The notes under the pieces are model-generated. The model was not told where the DNA came from. It made no database searches and saw only the letters and a program-made list of their open reading frames with translations. Shown here in pieces: positions 50,601 through 52,036 of a stretch of 64,000 nucleotides of DNA; positions within the stretch are counted from its first letter, which is position 1; each line of letters starts with the position of its first letter. A program made the position numbers and the translations under genes. The stretch covers positions 186,001-250,000 of the forward strand of contig JAPJBO010000240.1 in NCBI GenBank assembly GCA_030068145.1, read 5' to 3'. This stretch comes from Diplonema papillatum. Taxonomy: Eukaryota > Euglenozoa > Diplonemea > Diplonemida > Diplonemidae.

Positions 50601-52036
50601 TGGGCCCTGCCGTCTGCCGCGTCGACGAGTGCACCGGGAACCCGTGCGCCGAAGGCTGCGAAGCGGGGTCGTCGGACTGCCTGCAGACGTGCCACGACTC
50701 CAACACGAGCGCCGTGAGCCTCGGAGACTATACCTGCGCGTGCCCGCCGCCCTCTGGCAATGTCTCCTCCACCGGCAAACCCGCCAATTGCGGACGCGGC
50801 GGCAGCGGTGGTAGCAGCAGCCCCGCGCCGTCGGCTGAGCGCGAATGCGAGGCGCTGAGCTATTCTTTGGACGCCTGCGAGCAGGCGCCCGAGTGCGAAT
50901 GGACGTCGGGGGCGTGCGCGGCCATCGATTGCGACTTCGACGGACGGCGAGACTGCAGCGCCAGGGCGGCGTGCGAGTGGGCGGAAGGCGAGTGCGTCGC
51001 GTCAAAACCGTGCGGCAGGCGTGGGCTGGCCGCGTGCGAAGCAGGTGACCGGTGCCGCATCCTGCACGGCGCGTGCGTCATGAACCCGGTGCACGGCGTC
51101 TGCCAGGGTGGCTGCTGCCACTGCGAGCACGGCTGGTCTGGCCACGAGTGCAGTGCCTGCGACTTCGCGCGGAACCCGGACGGATCGTGCGCCGTCTGCT
51201 CGCGGCGGGAAACATGCAGCGGCCACGGCTCGTGCAGCCCGGCCCGCCTGTGCATCTGCGACTCCGGCTGGGTGGGCGCCGGCTGCGGGGAACGGTCGTT
51301 CTGCACGCCCGAGGGCCCTTCGTGGTTCACAATGTACCCGAACCAACCCCTGCGGGGCCGTCCGTTCACGCTCGTCGTGCACGGGTGCTATTCCAGCGCG
51401 CTCCACAGGATTAAAGTCGTCGACGAAGCTCTCGACTGCGAAGCCAGCGTGCCCGTCGACTGCATGGCTCCCGCCGCCGGCAAGATCTTCCTCAACGACG
51501 ACTGCAACGCAGCGTCGACAGACTATCCCACAGTTGAGAATGCGTCGAGCCAAGAGCTGTTGGTAGGGGTGGAAGCGACGTTCGACGGCGCAACTAAACA
51601 GTACAAGGTGTGCTGGTTCGGTGGGCCGGATGGCTGGCGCGAGGTGCGGACGCACCTGCGGAGTGGTAAGCGCACCGTGATCATCACCGTGCAGGGTGGG
51701 GCCACGGAGGACACCGGAGCTGTGAGCGCGGCGGCATCGGCCGGGGCGCAGCCGCAGTTCTGCTGCGATGGGCTGGCACTGGGCGAGAGCTGCTTCCCTA
51801 GTGCCGTGGCCATCGTGGTCTGCGCGCTGTGCGTCGTTCTCTGCCTCTTCGTCGCGTGGAAGCTCGCGCAGACGCGCCAAGACCTCTACGACGTGCGGCA
51901 TCGATACGTGGCGGAATTCGACGAATTCGACGTCGAAATGGACCGGTCCATGTGGCTCCTGTCTGCGACAGCGAGCGACCTCCACACCTCAATGGATGGT
52001 CGGTCGCTGTCCATGTCCAGCCCCCCTGACAAGTAG
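14606..52036 (+). CDS. Giant modular cell-surface protein, 12,476 aa, single exon
   Basis: One ORF of 37,431 bases without introns. The start follows a likely splice acceptor and opens with a signal peptide (hydrophobic YSALFGVALFAAM, cleavage near residue 22). Approximate order by residue: 23-8265, twelve beta-helix/C-type-lectin-like modules; 8265-8360, Cys/Trp-rich repeats; 8362-8530, fibrinogen/intelectin-like domain starting DGGGWKLVRH; 8585-8950, lectin-like domains 13 and 14; 8950-9150, Cys-rich; 9152-9377, vWFA-like 1; 9400-9680, Cys-rich; 9682-9894, vWFA-like 2; 10008-12066, about 38 EGF-like repeats; 12165-12232, two EGF domains; then an extracellular domain; TM helix 12400-12421 (AVAIVVCALCVVLCLFVAW); and a 55-residue tail rich in Ser/Asp/Met. 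Many N-x-S/T sites and paired cysteines fit a secreted glycoprotein. The likely role is adhesion, prey or particle capture, or surface coat. Stop is TAG at 52034. The even spread of domains and lack of frameshifts over 37 kb argue for strong selection. Confidence 0.97.
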   Translation: MHGYSALFGVALFAAMHPPANGTCLQVTDISLLCSAFSSQTCAVWAGKGTMMKLPSACTATKDFELQCEADAAVLSCPAGDCFTVATSSVNNNVTLKITSCTIFGAFVVSGELESGYTRALVLETVHVEGTLEVRTVPVALHDVSILKTTSLSSALLLNGIQATATTLTIRCDPSYSPSLGGGIYLSNTQFSAEVVDIENCSSTLYGGAMFATASTVTITEKLDARNAVAPGGGACIHITAESLLTVLGTLSVENCESATGNGGALVLWRSTMTARTVFARDSSADTGGCVMLYQSTLDVSDRVVLERCQSSGAGGGMHLDSSTVNSNALTTSSCETTSSFGGAIYAKGNSDITVTNWVTVCNRASRTGNDVRWSSTGRLVVGTVRIYTDETTSNPDQPMTNNLARISFKNGTIFTNSLTQAQISSSTSMPSLTQHPSVGCPVEEGVPRFLPPKQACGYTTCIEEPENTCRNITDCHWTGFDCVIRNESESITRTYTLDSGVVESPLSNSTVTLFWFSDSLTASPRAAREICKLLCNGGRTGRLARVLSDDEAVRMTLMRTTTSDAFLDGSDVDLEGMWQWSDGVPFYFAHGCLQHGCPWEPKPSAGSDFLAITSSGKWKGVGQDELPFYCEFPCVEDSECNADGDTCPYKCQQGRCETSRDCCGGVSAEDECKNHHPHCEWVTGENGTTSCAEAIGVCLEVSNIDDLCHLFLTSTCAVWAGNSSAIQTLQEPCIAQHDFSLTCTDDADAIACENGVCFSIGPEVAGVEMNNVTVTVTSCKLSGTVSWLGTKHNTYTRRLVFEDSIVEGNIVASNFPSVQFYNVSVLKGASSEPAVSMSSVEEVSATTLTIRCDPSYLPQDGGGIYLYNAHFAAEVVDIENCSATRYGGAMFATQESTVTVTEKLDARKGVAPSGGGCIALTYQVLLTVLGTLSLEDCESAEIGGALLLWRSAMTARTVFARDSIGGSGGCVMLFESTLDVSDRVVLERCQSSGAGGGMHLDSSTVNSKALTTSSCETRKSFGGAIYAKGGSDITVTNWVTVCNRASQTGDDVRWSSTGRLVVGTVRIYTDETTSNPDQPVTNNLAGISFQNGTIFTNSLTQAQISSNIALPSLTQHPSVGCPVEEGVPRFLPPKQACGYTTCIEEPENTCRNITDCHWTGFDCVIRNESESITRTYTLDSGVVESPLSNSTVALFWFSDSLTASPRAAREICKLLCNGGRTGRLARVLNDGEAVRMTLMRTTTSDAFLDGSDVDLEGTWQWSDGVPFYIAHGCLQHGCPWEPKPSAGSDFLAITSSGKWKGVGQDELPFYCEFPCVEDSECNADGDTCPYKCQQGRCETSRDCCGGVSAEDECKNHHPHCEWVTGENGTTSCAEAIGVCLEVSNIDDLCHLFLTSTCAVWAGNSSAIQTLQEPCIAQHDFSLTCTDDADAIACENGVCFSIGPEVAGVEMNNVTVTVTSCKLSGTVSWLGTKHNTYTRRLVFEDSIVEGNIVASNFPSVQFYNVSVLKGASSEPAVSMSSVEEVSATTLTIRCDPSYLPQDGGGIYLYNAHFAAEVVDIENCSATRYGGAMFATQESTVTVTEKLDARKGVAPSGGGCIALTYQVLLTVLGTLSLEDCESAEIGGALLLWRSAMTARTVFARDSIGGSGGCVMLFESTLDVSDRVVLERCQSSGAGGGMHLDSSTVNSKALTTSSCETRKSFGGAIYAKGGSDITVTNWVTVCNRASQTGDDVRWSSTGRLVVGTVRIYTDETTSNPDQPVTNNLAGISFQNGTIFTNSLTQAQISSNIALPSLTQHPSVGCPVEEGVPRFLPPKQACGYTTCIEEPENTCRNITDCHWTGFDCVIRNESESITRTYTLDSGVVESPLSNSTVALFWFSDSLTASPRVAREICKLLCNGGRTGRLARVLNDGEAVRMTLMRTTTSDAFLDGSDVDLEGTWQWSDGVPFYIAHGCLQHGCPWEPKPSAGSDFLAITSSGKWKGVGQDELPFYCEFPCVEDSECNADGDTCPYKCQQGRCETSRDCCGGVSAEDECKNHHPHCEWVTGENGTTSCAEAIGVCLEVSNIDDLCHLFLTSTCAVWAGNSSAIQTLQEPCIAQHDFSLTCTDDADAIACENGVCFSIGPEVAGVEMNNVTVTVTSCKLSGTVSWLGTKHNTYTRRLVFEDSIVEGNIVASNFPSVQFYNVSVLKGASSEPAVSMSSVEEVSATTLTIRCDPSYLPQDGGGIYLYNAHFAAEVVDIENCSATRYGGAMFATQESTVTVTEKLDARKGVAPSGGGCIALTYQVLLTVLGTLSLEDCESAEIGGALLLWRSAMTARTVFARDSIGGSGGCVMLFESTLDVSDRVVLERCQSSGAGGGMHLDSSTVNSKALTTSSCETRKSFGGAIYAKGGSDITVTNWVTVCNRASQTGDDVRWSSTGRLVVGTVRIYTDETTSNPDQPVTNNLAGISFQNGTIFTNSLTQAQISSNIALPSLTQHPSVGCPVEEGVPRFLPPKQACGYTTCIEEPENTCRNITDCHWTGFDCVIRNESESITRTYTLDSGVVESPLSNSTVALFWFSDSLTASPRVAREICKLLCNGGRTGRLARVLNDGEAVRMTLMRTTTSDAFLDGSDVDLEGTWQWSDGVPFYIAHGCLQHGCPWEPKPSAGSDFLAITSSGKWKGVGQDELPFYCEFPCVEDSECNADGDTCPYKCQQGRCETSRDCCGGVSAEDECKNHHPHCEWVTGENGTTSCAEAIGVCLEVSNIDDLCHLFLTSTCAVWAGNSSAIQTLQEPCIAQHDFSLTCTDDADAIACENGVCFSIGPEVAGVEMNNVTVTVTSCKLSGTVSWLGTKHNTYTRRLVFEDSIVEGNIVASNFPSVQFYNVTVESSTEGVPAVQLTSIDEVSGTALRIRCGDGTVPIYGGGLYVVDARVALEAVEISDCAAKQTGGGLYALRSAVNVSKVLVENCAAGSDGGGVMLSASTFGSPSTSLTMRGCSAGNNGGGFLQTEDSHIAAAAVVADRCAANNSYGGAMYFHQSSSATFGSMVVSRCTAEYAGGLYVDGELNVRGTSTFEHNEARLNGGAMFVDGQAVVTFNVLSTRRCVSNAGYGGSVFGNDGASVDVEQWSGVCNSAFAGANELYWGSSNTLRVVDAHIYVDDGCLAPDAVVGGSHPTIKLAQGSIRTNSLTASQISSSVALNTLDLQPSDGCPVEYGQLTTCGYTTCVEEPQRICENVSVCHWNGAACSVVDETKSVPAYTLYSGMLENTMNRSETPFWYSNKVTVLDSRVAKFICTTLCYNGRDGRLARMVSGDEGARMTALQPTPRDALLDGSDAAVEGEWTWSDGIVFWSAVHECLQYDCPWKPEPTAADGVMHLTEGSMWQAAGEEDVPFFCEFPCADDGECNDDGGRCPYKCNLHGRCVVSRACCTNLPDETSCVTHHPHCEWVPGDNGTAVCADAGAFCTVVTDLDELCGVMVSQPCAVWAGSGSSVQWSPRACIATHDFSLSCTEDADAIACADDGVCFNIGAADGAQVNNVTLTVTSCKFSGSMTLAGRHHAVHVRRAVLENSAIEGNLRVADFPSLHLFNVTVVGTTMNASAVEIDTVDEVTGTLLRVRCGDRHEDPVMGGGIFLKSSRVDLASIAVSGCAAKGHGGGVYITSSVLTASESFSVQTGAAGESGGCVYALDSHLNVSQDFDVHACTAELGGGVLLRNSTLGSPQASLTMQDCSSTGGGGCFYQTEGCAVEAATVALEGCAVNGSDGGGLQLEQSSTASFGSLVVQNCTAVSGGGVWVDGRLNVTGAATFEACTSSSDGAAVYLSTHGSATFGILHTQHCVSTSGYGGSMYGLTGATAVVSRWIGVCNSAHEGGNEAYWSGTLFLTIDDALIHVDEYSRAPGSIVEGASVNTRLRAGMLYTNSLTAGQVLSDVVLRSLSLEPSQGCPAKLGQPEGCGYTNCVEEPRNVCDNTTVCRWNGETCVFKDPAQSVPAYTLYSGVFEVAPNRTDNLFWYSKDAVAARPHVASEICAKLCSGGVPGRLARMLSDEEGVRMLSLLPDGAAEAAFIDGSDAAVEGTWQWSDGVVFWSTACLQADCPWGPALNDTDDYLRLSPDGSWATASEGLSPFFCEFPCVTDGDCNAGGDTCPYRCGPNGRCERSRACCGNVAAEGECRSHHPHCEWRGAGAAGHCAAADEVCAVVYDLGELCGLFVTQGCAVWAGNGSAVQTLPDTCVAVQNFSLTCTDTSDAIACSGDCFTLGLDLQTIEDVSVSVTSCRLSGPIAIKAIPNDAFIRQLVLEDVEIDGALAVSGVAKLLIYNVSVAASVAGVPGVQLSDVGAAAATVLAIRCGRMASIPNSGGGLALASTAFQADVLDVTGCEAVLGGGVFADDSTLSVVTRLAVRSCYASSLGGGMYLSASFLNASKVLHVEDCESGSEGGGIYLHSGRVAANEASFDQCVSVTEFGGAVRMQPMSELTAQSLRARNCSATDGAGISAQNATLTIRAAWFERCVTSANGSAIHAAASHVTLGTLNTLFCSATSGYGGAVYSSGSAIEVELWNAVCNKASDGGSLVHSMSSVGVVVESVNVYVDEQSQDPTALLTGSTSDVDLRKGTLYTNKLTQSQASSNPALQHMTVEPSIGCPVTYGQPTTCGYTRCTEEPQVTCEGTSVCRWNGVECLPKEEASGVPTYTLTDGVAERGNRTETVFWLSNAREADPAVAGAICAVLCDEGRPGRLARVVSPRETARMASLLPPLVNGATDGSDAAEEGTWAWSDGAVFWTLGFGCWQADCPWDGAQKVPGNDYLQLTPEGNWTAVAGGGAATPFFCEFPCALDSDCNGGGKTCPYKCNLEGRCEVGGECCGDIHNEVTCEAHRPHCEWVVPAVGSGDAVCTEAEDVCIEFANVNDLCGLMVSAPCAVWTGAGKGTQTIPQECIAKHNFTLSCADTADALACSTSGACFGVAVGSANVANVSVTVANCTLSGAVRFEGNKELGFSRGIVLENVRVNGALAVAGLTAVGLRNVSVLNGVDSLSAVSFESVDAVSGDVLRVLCRERLLLPANGGGVFFEGGSMELEGLHIEACAARSYGGGCFVAGGATVNVSGQFAVDDCRAASGGGALYVGGKSTFRARTVAASRNSAAAGTGGTVYLHDSATMHTVDVSVTNGTARHCGGIYLQAGAAWDSARASMERCSSDFHGGAVHQAAGSSVAIRGSFRTLFCTSNSPSHGGGSLYMQTLATFEAEAWAAVCNTAKGAYGNDMHLSSGVVAVERLLLYVADDSPFPTAPAVGASNLLVANGTVYSNELTYAQLAAAGLGNLAVAPSRGCPTAIVAKTECGYTACDEGTEGACANATECRWDAEASACTVGDDAGGEPGYTLRDGVAEDRANRSTLSFWYSGGLTALSRLVAGEICGTLCRNGRPGRLARVLHSAEAARMAALRAGAGGAFVDGSPSAAAPGVWQWADGSAYWTAEHGCVQEECLWDTPPASPATDRSMQLTASNHWVPSEAPASFFCEFACVSDGDCRDGTATCQRKCGPNGRCVADDSCCGLLGSEGACRDPGQSCEWVAAAAGGSAAFCRRVECLVVRDLAQLCRAFVTQACAVWAGTGSVVQTLPRTCVATHTFNLTCSQGSDALGCPSTGCFSLVPAVVQPAGVTVTVSTCALFGTVSVRGGKGQNVTRELVLEGVNVTGLLRISGFTNVSLDGVSVDGIVQDAPGVELTAVDWADIVSLDVDCSERVGPPMYGGGVLISESTAAVVSLRVQRCSAKSHGGGVHLTASTLHVAGTVRVTDCSALVGGGGVSLSSSSSIAGGSLAVERCSATNTGGAAVFLADSSRLAVGVLSAGNCTSQNGAVYIGTGCSVAAHEGWFERCVASGNGGAVYLGTGGSAEFEVFNTVGCTARGTGGSVYANGRNLLRAGVWNAVCNKAGAAAGDELSASDAVDIAVGTLRAHVADDTIGARSIIQYSGDPSTLAIGGGALYTNRLAQADVAGGYLGALAVAPSRGCPSTFGREVGCGYATCPGEMPAEACGKIGFCSHDGEACAAKNASETFPVYAAGYDGVLEGNGSTAAGIRFWFSGPGISALDVSVAAEVCSVLCDNGRRGRIARVTSPAEVARLTALRGSDAQQQDAFVDGSDQADEGRWQWSDGATFWTTAYGCIQPVCPWVGGKPDAAFDTMRLTPAGEWKGGDGPAPFFCEFPCTADGDCNAGGDPCPLACGPQGRCVLDAECCGSFSTEAACAPHKPHCAWDESAAANTGACVQSECHTVDDINELCNLFLVHTCAVWMGTGKFVQTLPASCLALHNVSLTCAADADAIACPAGDPCMVFGPESSVITDIVVNITGCAFVGNTAFRGSRSTVHARQLVLGSVAVGGSLEVSQLPNLTLRDVTVDNNQPEVPAVTLRQVTAADAVALDVRCSLPQADAPIYGGGLHLAESSLRADNAAIRNCSAKSLGGGLYAAGSTLEVRGTLTVSGCTATASGGGLYITQSTVNANEVTAEACKAGSDGGGAMYAGGQSSFESSHLSATGCAARHGGAVYVEEGSSVAADTALFETCTADYHGGALYLDRGAAAEFSLLHTAGCSSRTAGYGGGSLSVFPGSTFRTDRWFAVCNTAATGGGDLFADLPGTVEVRTLVVHVADTARREPTPIVSGSLPAVNITGGFVYSNAWSPALDPTLHELILRRGRGCPRTLAQPTACGYTTCAEEGEVSCSGLSGCSWNGSVCVVVAGEANAVPAYTAGSGRIEAPGVGSDTQFWYSDAIVADPRTAGGICAGLCVGGRTGRLSRMLSADDGVRMLALQASPAAAFLDGSDAETEGTWQWSDGVVFSTRGFDCLQVLCPWNGSQANSPGVGHLQLAPDGTWLAAGEGVSAPFYCEFACVDSTQCNAGGVCPYTCSKLGRCVLDAECCPAYQDGTACQQHAPHCAWRDASGAQAGACVPAECQSVTDINQLCSMFLTGKCALWAGATAGGNQVLPRACVAVHDFELTCADNADAIECPSSPTEECFTIGPKSAHVGNVTVAVRSCTLKGSVAVKGRREEAYERRLVLEDVDIAGSLWIDAFDGLTAAGVRVSNALPNVPAVRIASVAHANVTGLSIECSGLSSTAPVFGGGLHLASTTLVAGAVDIRRCFAKTSGGGVYAAQGTVFTARALTIGFCAAGTSGGALYADAGAALDFGDAVANSCTATAAGGRGGGFFLHENVVMAAASLSATGCSAPGGKGGAAFLGVNSSLAAGVAWFEACEAAEQGGALFMNTRSSANFSTLNTVGCSSPSPSGLGGSIFTEADTTLHAQAWNAVCNVVGSSTGNDLYSRQPADIRIETLTAHVSDTARNPKSPVQILLGDASVVAINGGAVFSNTVTYADLAASAFLHALSVEPSVGCPATLALPTACGYTGCNATNKTDCSAVSGCAWTDGACGVEAGKGVLMYTLEDGALEGMSAAGTGFWYSRSVTAESPAVAGEICRVLCSGGRGGRLARAVSLDEVDRLSALQPAPAEAMLDGADATAPDVWAWADGVVFWERSAGCLQRDCPWGPIPQQQQAGEGRGLVLSPAGDWRAGASGAAPLPFFCEFPCADDGDCNGAGEACPYSCGYNGRCEVRRECCGSFGLEATCDLHAPTCSWAGSECEASALCPTVVDAASLCDALLSGSCAVWAGAAGSGLQTLPRTCALTRSFELNCGDGADALLCPAGLDCFAVGPASTHIGNVSLTLSSCTFRGPTGISGRKEANLTREVVLRGVAVDGGFAVSEFSRAVFDNVAVRGSAPGTSAVKISAVDEVEGTAIRVRCVGGTPVDYGGGLHLAASSMRIGVLQISDCRAATHGGGLYASSSTVTAGEITLRRCTAGTSGGGVYVRAGAVSAAAVTIDSCGASAGGGGGVYLDAATAADADAWVVTRCSSLYGGAVYMNTDSKLTGAYAWFENCTAEHYGGGVYMNSRASAGFGVLNTRTCACTSDFSRGASVYAYQQNVFTAGVWNADCNAVAGDQSNDLYCGTPAAVTISDLRLDVDDASANPKAPFACPKAEVLGGVLRTDRLTEAEIAASVYKTMELKSSQGCGARAGGAVVCPLEPVCSGATEAACGGKGGACKWLRDCVPSISVYDGVVENASRTEDTPFWYSNGATAGSVHAAADVCRSMCVKGRLGRLARVLSTTDADRLQAIAQATAAMAYVDGSDAVEAGTWRWSAGGVFWTTSGLCQQSSCPPWTPAPPTAGSADHYLQFSPATAGWGAHPGDTPAGFFCEFPCAEDGHCNSGGGCAFACSPGGRCVVNERCCSAHVNESACEAGQCGWNAEYGTCSDRRCLFTSEDECTADARCAWHADCADPLRGNCTEKRCEAAGEAACVVDAACTWDVAGQTCSLFGCAKAFGSECCGRNALCTWADGACVHKPSCGEVDGGGWKLVRHLNQGDAAFFMTNDGLAGTWTSGRRSGNSVAAETVDETFSVPFDAGEYNQLLFSTASCGTWLVVNEAELLPGGGTDPCVAKSSESPLPHYASWGLGLEPAGSRLAVSIPTGDGSGKQGILYAEDGTSTALHGALLRAEGGLNVWIRESASPPAKGACADAGATPVPPPGDGCFGVAVCSPYDQQTCAGQGLCKWEEEGQNAGAGACVRRYSMGDGTMELGAAADVAFWHSKDVAAGGADAAGICSLLCDDNGRRGRLARVLTEGELTRLAGLRHASTAGNATAFLDGTDDEGRWVWTDGTVLWDTEKGCQQETCPWAAGEPASGSGPRLALSGDGRWVAADGGAARPFFCEFGCADDGGCGGAEVCRQGRCVAGSRCAAAGCGGLSAAACAGSALCVWNAPAAACAQKYTAGGGVQEGARSPDIQFWLSPPGKTEDAGTAEEVCRSLCSATGRAGRPARVLSQDEGLRLGMMAVGRSTGSWLDGTDNGATATWNWSDGTVFWETGSGCFQGWCPWGAAEPTTRAVTSFLRIDANGGWSTAAGDEELGFFCEFPCANSYDCNANGEFCPAMCNSQGRCEANAQCGTAARCDLYRAEADCSGSERPACAWLQAAGEKGTCVDLSCRHTGQATCSADANCAWSSECYEAGGGACVEKRCTAAGRALCTADPRCAWAPQDGCGFAACGQHVTERCCGWDATCRWDVANAPGYCAPKPCAAAHQTQDACTTDTSCSWAQTGGAGQCEEVACNGLQQCACRRSDRCSWNAKAARCTHVEFAQCATMDLAVLIGGSASAGQPFARHPHGFFAATGAVNEWLRKLPLSGEKAAAAASGVPYGVRIAQVQYAGVTTAGGPKPVKTQAQPGTGTGGFLSGDHGEVAADLAYLEAQYLAGDNLLVAGGLEAAAATFDRTGGSAGRKRVVLVVANEAIGDALDVGVNQTLADLKQRLGVEVFGVVLRRYQTHEAPDIAAQASLEAITSPAAADHVTNVHIDDFATLLASICDPSSKFGERLSSPSTAPPCSLYTDSNLCAKDAGCVYSAVDRECAASECTKLCTKDQCEAAAAAQHLCVWSADGRCLKESVCAFTDKVGCEGTTLEDCVWADEGCELAPCTWNKHEDACDADPADCTWWDRTGAAGCIATPCIGYSSLECDVADKCEMKVDVCDAQAGSVLSCRVAGCSVYGLASTCATDPRCQWTGTCLMKPCAQYEDELCCGTHRQCEWDVSTAPATCQQNICYSLGGAVDQCKAHAQCMWLASTCVAFDCKHFATQCDCNQKEACYWKRDLTTSQWNTTATREGGQCVAAEYGLCPQMDVVVAFDGSLAAAARYGRHPNGYHSTVAALRRWAEELPLGFGAGPAAVVRLAFAQYSGTSTASESGRAAAARAGAGATGNATLLAADLDWHDSNPLGGEPVIAGGIAEAASIFSNTPIDDGGGATSSRQRVLLMLASGDFESSGTKDALDRLDVLEVRRYGWVMQKSAMVSHPEGIALGKMRALTSAVQANHTRSGTLDEVVGALRSLCDPRSQWGAHGAAGAPPADEHLPCSGFVAEPACEADSGCVWEAGMCTNSACLSVCDAGACTSVATANCTWAGVGCRDTPVVDCRCKYEGADVAANKHLCENDGACWWDEPSLRCQVDDCREGSAGNDACSLAGQLCVDDNHKPCSDDWYCQCTPPSVSSTVVVHGRAECHLYECIATCETCAEGVCTDEQTCHDPDTSDASLADWECRCQSPYTGSAATTAAVCRIDECKETCGHCENSTCDGPLNQMCVDTDHSARNDWVCVCPPPSGKTQVGEAASDCNVDECTLYNATCAGQFCFDADESKLGDWMCYCTAPFEGVGTAMRANCTVDECAASCDTCEGGVCSAGVAVQSCNDPDTSEHALSDWTCTCGTTSVSATARQANCPFDECSEACKTCANQTCAAVEQFCSDPGAMSLSLSDWSCTCPPPALNASLTSAVSSCDVNECALPTPAGTCAALNQTCTDPSKETADDWRCECELPLNGSATARGADCTLDECTASCETCENGACNEDSPVPQTCHDPDVRADSLSDWTCTCSASTAVGRSANCDYDECTADCDACARGVCEENRQSCQDPKRKVKSLGDWFCSCPAPSQAVQVGGAVSSCVFDECVIHNTTCTNVDQDCVDHNTGAGGSDWECVCRQPASGAQTAGVASCTIDECDAACETCENGTCSGAQPAQLCLDADIGSQSLSDWVCSCPLENKTRVAAAADCSLDECTATCETCAGATCEEADQACHDLGPTESSLGDWRCMCREGGSNRSAAVSAVVNCSFDECDRTRATCSQAGQICVDEDHSVAGDWRCVCPEPGRGDAVAGVAVCLLDECADTCATCENGACSAPDTGVKQTCSDPNQNATATSDWMCVCDGTTPARAAVAGVADCPFDECTATCGSCAAANCSQAGQICVDARAMSSSLGDWICVCAPPAMGKSAVAAPVADCSHDECSDAEHAALCEAAGQKCIDDDHLVMGDWICACEAPLEGQALRSIAGCSIDECAATCPSCHGGECTAAKQDCEDPNNSSKSLSDWLCSCGTYSTGAAVGAPAHCVLDECVGDCEHCELGRCAAANQTCHDPDKTATSISDWTCSCRAPAFGINVRGPAASCVVDECAQAENAGACLLHGQTCVDPDTTAGSLNDWECHCVVPPAAEAAKRVGAAALCSYSGECATDSAAKRCKEFGNLCYDYGSDGDWECHCTPPLTGAVGNATSDIECTLDECAETCNTCATTLGSTVNACDAVGQTCVDPDLKQLHDWMCVCPSPSTSSSVAGPALVCEIDECGAGLCATCANDTCAAAGQLCDDPDRSVFALSDWTCSCVPPGAGAATGQAAHCACDECLSPTVCAAADQTCTDPNTTCAAAGAGDFVCACKAPFSGFATGVAALCGVDECEEFNLTCVAEGQVCYDPDVSAMGDWGCACAEPASGSAAGAVATCVLDECTAECSHCANGVCGTGTGRQLCVDPDRNATSTNDWMCVCVQPGAGAATRRPAACVCDECLTTRVCALADQLCRDPNTTCHADSTNDYLCECSPPKTGVAAAQPASCTTDECTDYAYICEVVGQACLDPDQGKSNDWRCECDLPSTGVGLMQPAACSLNECQESCPHCSNRQCELAGQTCADPDEFSIRDWTCTCVLPGKGEATGQAATCVCNECLTVTVCKEAGQTCYDRNTSCGDTPDFECSCTPPEMGIGVGEIAACGDNECDTEASACINAGQTCVDYELATPGTWQCKCPHPASGVELMAPAICILNECDTECAHCANGTCERGGQVCHDPDPSDASTNDWMCLCYEGAGKATGKTAACVCNDCLTDTTCEDAGQKCTDGNTTCHGGKAPDFVCSCHLPKTGSAVAEVAACEMDECSVFEAVCAHANQTCLDADRTGDNNWVCRCQEPSDVVETTAPATCVYTLDECTETCPHCANGTCSAAGQECNDPHHSSLSTHDWTCNCKSPATGKATGSPALCACDECLRSSVCVDAGQDCYDTNTTCGGEPDFECACKSPSTGAAVGEPALCGVNECASHGTVCLRVGQVCFEPNATQAADWQCLCPPGASGDAGQQQAAKKCALNECEVACATCANGVCAAAGQSCFDTDTDPFSPNDWVCKCLAPSSSEASLGPAVCRVDECTGNPCAEGCEAGSSDCLQTCHDSNTSAVSLGDYTCACPPPSGNVSSTGKPANCGRGGSGGSSSPAPSAERECEALSYSLDACEQAPECEWTSGACAAIDCDFDGRRDCSARAACEWAEGECVASKPCGRRGLAACEAGDRCRILHGACVMNPVHGVCQGGCCHCEHGWSGHECSACDFARNPDGSCAVCSRRETCSGHGSCSPARLCICDSGWVGAGCGERSFCTPEGPSWFTMYPNQPLRGRPFTLVVHGCYSSALHRIKVVDEALDCEASVPVDCMAPAAGKIFLNDDCNAASTDYPTVENASSQELLVGVEATFDGATKQYKVCWFGGPDGWREVRTHLRSGKRTVIITVQGGATEDTGAVSAAASAGAQPQFCCDGLALGESCFPSAVAIVVCALCVVLCLFVAWKLAQTRQDLYDVRHRYVAEFDEFDVEMDRSMWLLSATASDLHTSMDGRSLSMSSPPDK
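14675..39400 (+). repeat. Twelve tandem beta-helix + C-type-lectin-like modules
   Basis: Module starts are approximately 14675, 16692, 18735, 20778, 22821, 24930, 27128, 29226, 31276, 33321, 35356 and 37421. Each module opens with a Cys block (LC...CAVWAG...C), then a right-handed beta-helix ladder of GGG-Y/GGA turns with Cys every rung, resembling Chlamydia Pmp and other pectin-lyase-like repeats. It ends in a CxGYTxC box and a lectin-like domain marked by RLARV, DGSD, W.WSDG and FxCEFPC. A CxxxCxxxGRCxxxxxCC tail closes each module. The classical EPN/WND sugar-calcium motifs of C-type lectins are not clearly kept, so sugar binding is unproven. Confidence 0.9.
16692..23190 (+). repeat. Near-identical 2043-bp tandem repeats (modules 2-4 and start of 5)
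   Basis: Three units of exactly 2043 bases (681 codons) follow one another and the first 370 or so bases of module 5 continue the pattern. The C-terminal two thirds of module 1 are also close. Rare differences are shared in a mosaic way. GCACAACACGAC occurs in units 2 and 5 but GCTCAGCATGAC in 3 and 4; CGGGCTGCGCGTGAAATA occurs in 1 and 2 but CGGGTTGCGCGTGAGATA in 3 and 4; ATACGCAATG occurs in 1 and 4 but ATACGTAATG in 2 and 3. This fits recent unequal crossing-over plus conversion. Copy number in the real genome could differ if the assembly collapsed units. Confidence 0.95.
39400..44630 (+). other. Mixed-domain linker region of the giant protein
   Basis: After the twelfth module come short C-x-W repeats (CRAW/CAW types, PSI-like in appearance) and a fibrinogen/intelectin-like domain (about 39690-40190; GGGWKLVRH, AGTW, GGLNVWIRE). 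Two lectin-like domains without beta-helices follow (CEFGC near 40780, CEFPC near 41386), then two vWFA-like domains. In the first vWFA the MIDAS position reads LIGGSAS and in the second AFDGSLA, so neither keeps a full DxSxS metal site. Both have the hydrophobic VVLVVANE / VLLMLASG strand. Domain names other than lectin and vWFA are pattern-based guesses. Confidence 0.65.
44630..50804 (+). repeat. About 38 EGF-like repeats in triplet order
   Basis: Repeats of 45-60 residues share DEC...C..C..G.C....Q.C.DPD...S..DW.C.C..P...G.A....A.C. By eye I count 38. Repeats 2-19 run as triplets of two long units (with ETC..C...C) plus one short unit lacking the CxxC pair. Repeats 22-36 run as triplets A-B-C where B begins DECLxxxVC and carries NTTC with DF or DY instead of DW. 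The change occurs around 48100-48250. Confidence 0.88.
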
